This document shows, one piece after another, positions 10,274-17,784 of a DNA stretch of 17,784 nt; position 1 is the stretch's first letter, and every line of letters begins with the position of its first letter. Source of the DNA: Zancudomyces culisetae (Eukaryota; Kickxellomycota; Harpellomycetes; Harpellales; Legeriomycetaceae). Under the pieces are notes generated by a model. That model saw only the letters and a list, made by a program, of their open reading frames with translations, was not told the DNA's origin and ran no database searches. A program made the translations under genes and the position numbers. The DNA is taken from assembly GCA_001969505.1 (NCBI GenBank), contig LSSK01000743.1, positions 1 to 17,784 on the forward strand. The letters are read 5' to 3'.

Positions 10274-12243
10274 TTCTATTCCTTTATTTTTTTTCTTTTT
10301 ATAATTATGTGGATGGTTTATTCGTATCTAGCTTCCACACTGGCTTTGTTCTATTATCTTTTATTAAATTTTGTGTATATCCTGTATCAAAATACCTGCT
10401 TTACCCGTTTACGTTATGTTTTAATGTACACGTCAACAATATTTCTTATTTTGTGAGTGTTTTACTCTATTAACTATCTGGATCCGGTTTATTTGCTTAT
10501 TAATACGGGCTTTTTTCTGTTAGAGACCACAAATTGTTACTATATTTATAACTATATTTAGTTCACCTTTTGAGCTATATTATATCGGCGGCGTATTATG
10601 TCTCTACAACAATTATAAATCTAGTGGGATTCATTACTCGAGTGAGTATATTTTGTCTATGTCTATATCTATGCCTATAATTTATAACACTAATTCTATA
10701 CAATAAGTCTAACAAAAAATTTATTATTAACATTCAGAGATACCCAACAATGGCTAAATATACTTTAAAGGAATATATCCAAGTTACATAATGCTTCATC
10801 AAACTTAAACCATCACTGGCGAATAAAAAGGATGCAAGCCTTCCCAGCATCTCCCCTTCTTCCTACCAAAATTCAACAAAAAGTCGCACAATAGGTAATT
10901 AAATGAAGATGTTCAGTTGTTTTTTTATCAGCAAAAATTCAATATCTTTACATAATAAATACCGTAAACAACAACATTAAATCGACTGGGCTAGCTATAA
11001 CTTTCAATCTCCATTCCACCCAGACACTCACTCCTTCAGTGCTGGGACATCAATGTGTACAAATAACAGCAATTTGCCACAAGATATGAGTGGTCCAACT
11101 GGGTACAGATTAGTATTTATTTGATAAATCTCGTACAATGGTAATCCAGCTCTTTGCCGCATTATTATTTGAATTCCTTTTTACTTCACGTTCAAATCGA
11201 TTTCTATTTTGTTTCTATTCTTTGCTGAGCTTGGTCAAATAAAAATCTAGCAAACGAATTATTGTAACCAACTCTAGTGGATACAAAGAGTTCGACAGAG
11301 AGCGACAACACGAATAGAACCACAAAACCCTTTATCTTCAATCGACAACTCCCGAATTTCACTCGCTTTTTATTTGAAATAACAGATTAAAAGAAAATAA
11401 CAATTTAGGAACTATTGCATGACAAATACTGTGAATATTGCACTGGTATTTTCAACCATATGCAAAGCTTGGCGATATTATTTGGTATATTTATCATCCC
11501 AAACTCTACCGCTCACCTGCCCACCCAACCATGTCATTTTGCTCATCATTTCAGATTCATCACAAGCACAAATCAAAGAAAAAGAAAAGTCATTTTTGTG
11601 TTGTAATTGAGGCTGATTTACACATTCAACAACACATTTTCATTGCTCTAATTGGTCAGATTATGTTTGGGTAAGATGTGCAAATTGTAACCAACTAAAA
11701 TCCCAGTGATAACTTATTAGGGGTTGTCTGAATTAACAAGTATTAGGCCAGTGTGTGATAAATTCTGAGATGAGAATATCGGGAACTACGATGCTTAAAG
11801 GCATTTAGTTATTCAGTATCAGCCTGGCCTAATATTTATAAAGTATTAATGTGTTTGAGAAGCATTCTAGACATAAAACGCAATACATGATTTGTATTAA
11901 AAACATGCAGTCTGAGAGTTAGCATACTCTTGATCAGAGCTATGTGTATTCACATATTCTTCAAACACTACTTTTAATTTGCAGCAAGTATAACTTCATG
12001 ATAACAGCTTATAGAAACTGAGATACATATTTTTTTAATAGGCCCATACTTTAAGAAAACCATTCTACTTTCTGATCCCGATTACATCTATCGCATACTA
12101 TAGTATTCTATATAATTTTCCATAAATACAGTAACTCAAAAATGTTAAAATATGTTTTTTTAGTTCCCTTAGTAGCTTAGGTGTCTAATTAAGATTATGA
12201 TTCAACATACAAATAGTAAATCCCTTTATCAAAAAACAATTAT
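10274..12243. other. Long intergenic region without a recognised gene
   Basis: About 2 kb lies between the 5' end of the channel gene and the 3' end of the phosphatase gene. The right-to-left promoter of the channel gene should be next to 10274, where a T-rich plus strand gives a purine-rich leader. Patches near 11000-11110 and 11440-11560 look less AT-rich. The first contains a 44-codon minus-strand ORF (11028-11162) and the second is open in all three plus frames for about 190 nt. Neither matches anything I know. I found no tRNA, snRNA or transposon signature. Confidence 0.5.
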
Positions 12244-13275
12244 TTATATTATTTCTGAATACTTGTTTGAGCTGAGCTGAATGATGCTGTTATCCGGATA
12301 AACATACGCACTCAAGTACTTTCCATATACAGCACCCGAGTCCAATCCAAGTGTGCGTTCGTGAATCTGCAGCTCTCGTCCAGCATCATGGCCATATACT
12401 ATTAAATCTATATCACAAGGGAGCAAATCTTCTGCATAACCCTCCTCTACAACCTTTCCCTCTGAGTTGCTGTGGTCTACCGTTAATAATGCAGCCTTAT
12501 TCCAAACATCATACCAAGGTGCTCCACCAAGAGATTTTTTGCTGACCGGATTACCCCCATCCAATATATTTCTCATTCGCATAATTACACTACAGTCCTG
12601 TTTAAACAAAGATTTACTGGGATCCAAGCCTGCATGCACCCCTATAATTACGTTTCTACTGGTTTTGATTTTTAGTATTACAGGCAGCGATAAAAGGTAC
12701 TGATAGTGTATTTCATCCATCATACGTGCAATGTTTATGTGCTCTCCATTAACCCTAAAGTCAGAATAGGGAAAACCATCAGTTCCCATGACCGCCTCTC
12801 CTTCATGTTTGTCCAAGTAGTTTCTCCATCTTAAAACCAAATCGTCATGATTGCCTCGCACAGCTATTGCTCCTATCTCAATAGCACGATCTATGACTTC
12901 CAATGGAGAAGGCCCCTTGCCAACAAGATCGCCTAGTAACACCACCAGATCTTTGCTTTTGTTAAATTCAAGCATTTCTAACATTCGATTGAATTCGTTG
13001 ATACAACCATGAATATCGCCAAAAAACAGTATCCTTCTGTCCTTCGCTTTCAATTCTAACGTCACATCTCTAGCTTCTTCTATTTTCTTGCCATATGATA
13101 AATCAACCTCTCGAGGATTTTCTACAATTTTACACTTGCCATCGTTAGACGAAAACCTAAATAACTTTATCGATTTTGTTAATTTTTTTGAATCAGGTTC
13201 GTCAGTTGCATCAAAATCTGAGCATATCTCCTTCAATAATAATGGCCTTTCAGCGAAATTATCACTACCATCCAT
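12244..13275 (-). CDS. PPN2: Ppn2-like zinc-dependent polyphosphatase (calcineurin-like/ApaH-like phosphoesterase)
   Basis: Single exon, 343 residues. It has the full metallophosphoesterase motif set: GDIHG (86-90), GDLVGKGPSP (115-124), GNHDD (141-145), VHAGLDPS (213-220), YGHDAGR (294-300) and a closing LDSGAVYGKYLSA block (311-323). These supply the Asp, His and Asn ligands of a two-metal site. The KGP and SGAVYGK features place it with the ApaH-like/Ppn2 group rather than PP1/PP2A. Known role in yeast: Zn-dependent endopolyphosphatase of the vacuole, cutting long polyphosphate chains. Yeast Ppn2 (about 326 residues) has an N-terminal membrane anchor; here the first 80 residues are hydrophilic with no such segment, so localisation may differ. 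The substrate could also be another phosphoester or a dinucleoside polyphosphate. The gene is divergent from MGR2, with about 300 bp between the two starts. Confidence 0.85.
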   Translation of the reverse strand: MDGSDNFAERPLLLKEICSDFDATDEPDSKKLTKSIKLFRFSSNDGKCKIVENPREVDLSYGKKIEEARDVTLELKAKDRRILFFGDIHGCINEFNRMLEMLEFNKSKDLVVLLGDLVGKGPSPLEVIDRAIEIGAIAVRGNHDDLVLRWRNYLDKHEGEAVMGTDGFPYSDFRVNGEHINIARMMDEIHYQYLLSLPVILKIKTSRNVIIGVHAGLDPSKSLFKQDCSVIMRMRNILDGGNPVSKKSLGGAPWYDVWNKAALLTVDHSNSEGKVVEEGYAEDLLPCDIDLIVYGHDAGRELQIHERTLGLDSGAVYGKYLSAYVYPDNSIIQLSSNKYSEII

Positions 13276-13576
13276 TTTTTTATATACTTATTCTGTTATT
13301 TACAATATTAGCTATTACCAAACTAAACCGATTACGTTAACTTTTAAACTCACAAGTCCACGAATTAGAAAAAAAAATTACATTCGCATTAAAATTTCTT
13401 GGTTTAGCTTCTAAATATTCATCCAATTGTTAATGCAAAAATTAGGAAATATTTGCATAAATTCTGGTTGATCAAATATATTTATCTCTAATTATAATTT
13501 ACAAAATACTTATCAACCCGCTTTGAAATAAAGTAATCAATCTATTATTTTAATTACTAGGAGAATTGTAAACACA
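13276..13576. promoter_or_regulatory. Shared divergent promoter of the PPN2-like and MGR2 genes
   Basis: A 301-bp, very AT-rich spacer separates two head-to-head genes, so both promoters must lie within it unless they extend into coding DNA. TA-rich stretches such as TATATTTATCTC near 13477 could act as TATA-like elements, but none is distinctive. Confidence 0.45.
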
Positions 13577-13969
13577 ATGCACGAACCAACTGTATTCGAT
13601 AAAATGAAAATGGGCTTTATGATGGGTTCTATGGTTGGAGCCTGTCTCGGAACAATGATCGGCTTTGTTACCACAATGAGGTTAGTTTTTTATTTTTTTA
13701 AATTTAGGCTGATAACTAATTTTGATTCTAACTCAAAAAATATAATTTTAATTAGAGTTGGTCCAGGCCCTAGAGGATATTTGGCAACAATTGGGCAGTA
13801 TGCTCTAAGCTCAGGCGCTATGTTTGGTTTCTTCATGTCGATTGGAAGTGTGATCAGAACAGACACTGAGGAATTAAAGAAAATTGAGAAATCAAGATTG
13901 GAGAATGACAGGATAAACAGATTTAGAATAGAATATCCGGGAAACGCTTTCCACAGGTCAAGCTTTTAA
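13577..13969 (+). CDS. MGR2: Mgr2/Romo1-family inner-membrane protein, two exons
   Basis: Exons are 13577-13680 and 13756-13969; splicing gives 105 residues ending in TAA. The 75-nt intron starts GTTAGT, has a good branch site (TTCTAAC, about 13727-13733) and ends TTAG. The joined protein reads KMKMGFMMGSMVGACLGTM, then, across the splice, TTMRVGPGPRG, and later GAMFGFFMSIGSVIRTD, closely matching Mgr2 as I recall it. Glycines at 13, 17, 21, 25 and 29 form a perfect glycine zipper in the first membrane helix. A second helix follows at about residues 45-62, then a charged tail. Known role: lateral gatekeeper and coupling subunit of the TIM23 presequence translocase; the animal homologue is Romo1. 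The intron length is divisible by three and has no stop, so unspliced RNA would encode 130 residues with a 25-residue insert between the two helices. Confidence 0.92.
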   Translation: MHEPTVFDKMKMGFMMGSMVGACLGTMIGFVTTMRLVFYFFKFRLITNFDSNSKNIILIRVGPGPRGYLATIGQYALSSGAMFGFFMSIGSVIRTDTEELKKIEKSRLENDRINRFRIEYPGNAFHRSSF

Positions 13970-14018
13970 GAATGAGATCTAGTAGGATTTGGTTAGATTG
14001 ATTTAATTTATGTAAGAA

Positions 14019-14024
14019 AATAAA
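14019..14024 (+). terminator. Possible poly(A) signal of MGR2
   Basis: AATAAA lies 50 nt after the MGR2 stop, within the convergent spacer before the CHY gene. Position and motif fit, but chance occurrence is likely in AT-rich DNA. Confidence 0.35.
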
Positions 14025-14144
14025 AATTTCGGGGTATAAATGAATATATTATTAACCTAAGAATAAGGATCTATTCTGGAAATCAGGTCTCATAAACAAA
14101 TCTAAGGTAAACAGTTCATAAAAAAAAGAAAAAATATGCAAAAT

Positions 14145-14156
14145 GGCGCGCCAAAA
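14145..14156. promoter_or_regulatory. GC-rich palindrome resembling an E2F-type site
   Basis: GGCGCGCCAAAA on the plus strand reads TTTTGGCGCGCC on the minus strand. This matches the E2F/DP consensus core TTTSGCGC and is embedded in very AT-rich sequence between the 3' ends of two convergent genes. It may instead be a chance 8-bp palindrome. Confidence 0.25.
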
Positions 14157-14213
14157 GTTAGGTTATGTATTTGGCATAAAGAACATGTGACCAAATTGAT
14201 ATTTATGGCTAGT

Positions 14214-14230
14214 CAGGTTAACCTAACCTG
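14214..14230. repeat. Inverted repeat over the CHY gene stop codon
   Basis: CAGGTTA (14214-14220) and TAACCTG (14224-14230) are perfect inverted copies around a 3-nt centre. The left arm contains the stop codon of the CHY gene (14218-14220). A related GTTAGGTTA lies near 14158-14166. Function is unknown; a short hairpin at the transcript end is possible. Confidence 0.6.
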
Positions 14231-14751
14231 TGATCCAAATTATTTTGAGAAAATATAGATCGTTGAAGGCTATTTTTTACACGCTCGTCCTTAAGCATCC
14301 CGCTTTGGATTCTGACATCATCACCTTCCACGCCTATACCAAAGCTTGGTGTTTTTGCCTCAATAACATAGTGATTATCGCAGTGTGGGCAGTATTCATC
14401 TGCCTCATCCATATCCCTTAGTTTCAATGTACATTTATGTTAGCCTTTGAATCTAAAATTTGCATAAAATCTACTCATAAAAAGTTAAAGTTTAACTAAC
14501 TTCACTCACTCTGTACTTTTTCGGAATGCTTTTTTACATTTTTTGCATGCAAAAACCATCTCCACAGTCTTTTTTATGGGATGATCAGAAACTTCAGCAT
14601 GACATTCGGGACAATCGAACCATTTTTTACAGCAGGCGGCTCTTATCGAAACCTATTTTTCCGTAATAACCATTTAGTATGTTTATATATTTAGATAATA
14701 ATGTGAATGGTTTGACAAAATTACCTGTGCATTCAGAATATGTTTACACAT
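14218..14751 (-). CDS. CHY-type zinc finger protein, three exons
   Basis: Exons are 14751-14725 (27 nt), 14652-14510 and 14416-14218; introns are 72 and 93 nt with GT-AG ends. The spliced protein has 122 residues. It starts MCKHILNAQV and continues CCKKWFDCPECHAE, DHPIKK, MVFACKKCKKAFRK, DEADEYCPHCDNHYV, ending GMLKDERVK through LDHRLG. The Cys/His set (CxH, CC, CxxCH, DH, CxxC, CxxC) is that of a zf-CHY domain filling nearly the whole protein. The match to conserved fungal CHY proteins is, from memory, close from the first residue to the last. An in-frame TAA at 14770-14772 precedes the ATG, which supports this start. Known role: a zinc-binding domain found alone in small fungal proteins (as in Hot13-type intermembrane-space factors) and in ubiquitin ligases; the exact role of this subgroup is unclear to me. 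The gene is convergent with MGR2. Confidence 0.88.
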
Positions 14752-14772
14752 TTTGACTTTTATCAAAAATTA

Positions 14773-17700
14773 GAATTACCCTATACTTCTAAAGTGCATG
14801 GAATAAACTGAAAAATCTTTTTTTGGAGGAGCCGCAAATGCTACCAAAAAATTCAAAAGTAATTTGATTGGATGGTGTTTAGATTAATTTAAATTATAAC
14901 TGAATAGATTTAAAATGCTCAATTGCTTGACCGAAATATAATACTAATATTTTTAGAATAAATAATAAATAAAGATAATATAATATTAAATAGTAGTATG
15001 ATTAAGAAAAATCTATTAAAACTCAGAATAATATATATATTTTTATTGATGTAAAGTAATACCTAAATTATTTGATAAGTCAGTTGAACATAGTAACAAA
15101 ATTGACTACAATATATTTTAGCTTCTTTATAATAATAAATTATTTTAAAAATGTGATGGGTAAAAAAATACAAAAATTACAAGAACTTTTTATGTAAATG
15201 AGATGTTGATAAAAGGGTATAAGAATACTTTTTATATCTAGATAACATTAATAATAGTGTATAAGATTGTAATAAATGCCTAAACACAGTTTCATGTCAC
15301 TTGTTTACCAACTGTTATAAAGATCAATAACATTTATCTCAATAAAAATAACATATAGGTATATATAGTTGGCAATCCAAATCAAACATATTTTAATCAA
15401 GATAATGATAGAGTTTGAACTGGGTGAAACTGCAGCAATATTCCGGCGATTATAATGAATCTATCTATTTTCTTGTTAGTATTTTTTAACCACATTTTTA
15501 ATAATATTACAGTAAATACGAAGTATACGACAAATTACGAATATTAATTTCCCTTTCGCACTTTGTTCTAAATAAAAAACTTTCCATTCTACATCTGAAA
15601 TTTCTAATATAGTGTGTACATAATTAGTAAACTAGTATGACCTATGATAGTTGTTTGATCTGAATATCCTTAATTATAAAAATCGAGTGTGACTTGTGTT
15701 AATATCATGTTTTATACTTAGTTTTAACCCCCATTTATAGAAGGCTTTATTTAAATTCTATTGAGATCTAAATATATTAATATTGTATTTTCTATTACAG
15801 TCACTGTCTCTGTAATAAGATATTATTAAATATTTGTATGATAATATATTAATGGTATAATAAAGAAATTTAATTAGAAATATTAAATCGATTGTTATGA
15901 CTAACTCCCATTTAAAATGAATCAATCATACACATAGTAAAGTAGTATTAATAAAATATGAGTACAAACAAGAACAAAGCTTACACTCTATTAAATTCTA
16001 AAATATAAAACTATAATTGAATTTATGGGGTGAAGAAAGTGAAAATAAATACAAATACATTACATTACAATTATCATCAGTTAAAATAATATTTTAAATA
16101 TATTCGTTTGGTTATTTCAACTCCACTTTTATGGTTAATTAGGAAACTATTAAGAGTGGTTGAAAGTAAATAAACTTTGATAAATTAAATACATTGATTT
16201 AATTGAGATAATTAAGGTGATAAAATATCGTTTAGATTCATTAAATGAATTAAGAGATAGATATTAACATCAAGTCAGTTTTTATAATTTAATAGGAGAG
16301 ATAGCTAGTTAAATTAAAAACAATAATATGTACAATTACTACTGAAAAATATAAAATATTAGCTGAAAATGAATAAGTAATCAAAAAAAAAAAGTTTCCC
16401 AATTCTTATAATACTTATCATAGATTAGACTGCCAAAAGTGTATAATAACTAGTGAAAAGTACGAGAAAAAGCAATTCAACTACAAATGTGAAATAATTA
16501 AATGGTCACATAGGATATTTAAAATGAAAAATGTATAATACAGATGATAAGTATATATATAAATATAGATACGAAATACACAGAATTTACTATGCTTATA
16601 ATAATAGACCTTTAAATTATGCATTTTATGCACTAATTTGTATGTTGTTGTACATCGTCTTTTAAATTTAAAGCCTTCTTTAATAATGGATAAAATAAAA
16701 AAAGTATTTTGGGATCAACTAACATTCACATGGTGGTAAAACAACTGGTTCGAATTTTGAATTAAATACAGATTTAACAACTACAATATTTTAATTATGA
16801 AAAATTTCTAAATTGAAATAAATATAAAATGTAATATCCTGAGGAAATATCTAATAAATGCATAATAATTGTAATATATAGTAGATGTTATTAAAAATCC
16901 GAGTTATTTTTCAGCAGATGTGATGGCTGAGTAAATTATAACACGGGTTATGTCAGATATTCCCAGGTCTTGGATCACGTCACTACTTCTAATTCAGATA
17001 TGAAGTATAAACTATATATAAGATCGTTAAGAGCTATAAACACTATAAATATATTTGTACCGACTCTATATGTAAAATCTCCTATAATTAAAGAATAATT
17101 GTCATCTCAGTATTAGAATGCTTGTACCCTTCCTCTAAATATTTTTATAAAGTATAATATAGACAAAATATGTTTGATAATATAACAGAACTAAATAAAA
17201 AAAAACAAGTATAGTATAACTGATAAAGACTGGCTTTAAAAATTATATAACAGTATATGTACAGTTACTATCCTGGTGATTGCGTGATTTATTAAAAATT
17301 ATGTGTTAAAGTAGGGCACCCTAAATTATCTAAAAGTGTAAATGAAAATGAAAATAAGAAAAACAAAGTGATACAGTAGTATAACGCCTACATACTTTTT
17401 GTTAGTGAATCATTGCTGTTCATTATTAGAAGAAACTACCAATGATAGCTAGCAGAATATATAGTAACTAAGTTCTAAGATAGTAAAATGAATATCAAAC
17501 CGAATTAACGAGAGCGGACAACGAAAATAGCATTTTTAGCCTTTTTTAACAGAATATTCTTTACAAATACGTATACATATATATTAATCACGGTTAGCAC
17601 TTGATACAATATAGTTTACTTAACGTTTTATTATTCTTATAATAATAATAAAAATATATATTAAACATTACAATACGGCTATCATAACCAATAAGTGATC

Positions 17701-17784
17701 CGAGACCAAGAGTATAACTGACATAATCAGAGCTATACCAAACTCAGCAATCACATTAGCTGAAAAAATATAACAGATAACTTA
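14773..17784. other. Extremely AT-rich gene desert
   Basis: About 3 kb to the right edge, by eye close to 75-80% A+T, has no recognisable gene. Short TA and TAA/ATAT runs are frequent, but I see no long direct repeat or terminal repeat. The longest curious frame is 16377-16538 on the plus strand (53 codons, no ATG at its start), which includes LDCQKC and YKCEIIKWSHRIF. The left boundary coincides with the start region of the CHY gene, whose promoter must lie in the first few hundred bases. It could be a subtelomeric or centromere-flanking block, a mutated transposon graveyard, or ordinary AT-rich spacer. Confidence 0.7.

Noticed and set aside
10264-10473. Plus-strand 69-codon hydrophobic ORF upstream of the channel gene
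   Set aside because: It is Phe/Tyr/Leu-rich translation of T-rich leader DNA, with no homology or start context.
16740-16760. GGTTCGAAT resembling a tRNA B box
   Set aside because: No A box, no cloverleaf and no CC base pairing after it.

Overview
The window looks like nuclear DNA from an AT-rich fungus. Seven protein genes can be read. Their introns are short (72 to 139 nt) and follow GT-AG rules, apart from one GC-AG intron. Several families are fungal or best known from fungi: a Gvp36-type BAR protein, a Ppn2-type polyphosphatase and the Mgr2/Romo1 protein. All three standard stop codons are used. A CTG codon sits at what I recall as a conserved leucine of the CHY zinc-finger protein, which argues against a CUG-reassigned yeast. 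Gene spacing of 0.3 to 2 kb and the many introns argue against a compact budding-yeast genome. I cannot name the species. An early-diverging (zygomycete-grade) or other AT-rich fungus is an inference only.

Layout, left to right. A seven-exon minus-strand BAR gene lies at 248-1833. A two-exon minus-strand gene for an unrecognised, doubly membrane-anchored protein lies at 2508-5256. After a ~1 kb divergent spacer comes a three-exon plus-strand gene (6263-7338) for a charged coiled-coil protein with an SV40-like nuclear signal. Its 3' coding end overlaps, tail to tail, the end of an intronless minus-strand CSC1/OSCA-family channel gene (7307-10273). About 2 kb without a recognised gene follows. 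An intronless Ppn2-like phosphatase gene (12244-13275, minus) is divergent from a two-exon MGR2 gene (13577-13969, plus). MGR2 is convergent with a three-exon CHY zinc-finger gene (14218-14751, minus). From about 14,770 to the right edge is a ~3 kb, extremely AT-rich stretch with no gene I can support.

The genes look like ordinary unlinked eukaryotic loci, not an operon or pathway cluster. Shared themes are membranes (BAR remodelling, a mechanosensitive-type channel, the anchored propeller-like protein) and mitochondrial import (Mgr2), but nothing shows that they act together. I found no RNA gene, mobile element, CRISPR array or viral gene that I can support. The best leads are the unidentified membrane protein, the unidentified nuclear coiled-coil gene with its GC-AG intron and antisense overlap, the in-frame stop-free intron of MGR2, and the sharp compositional boundary at the right end.
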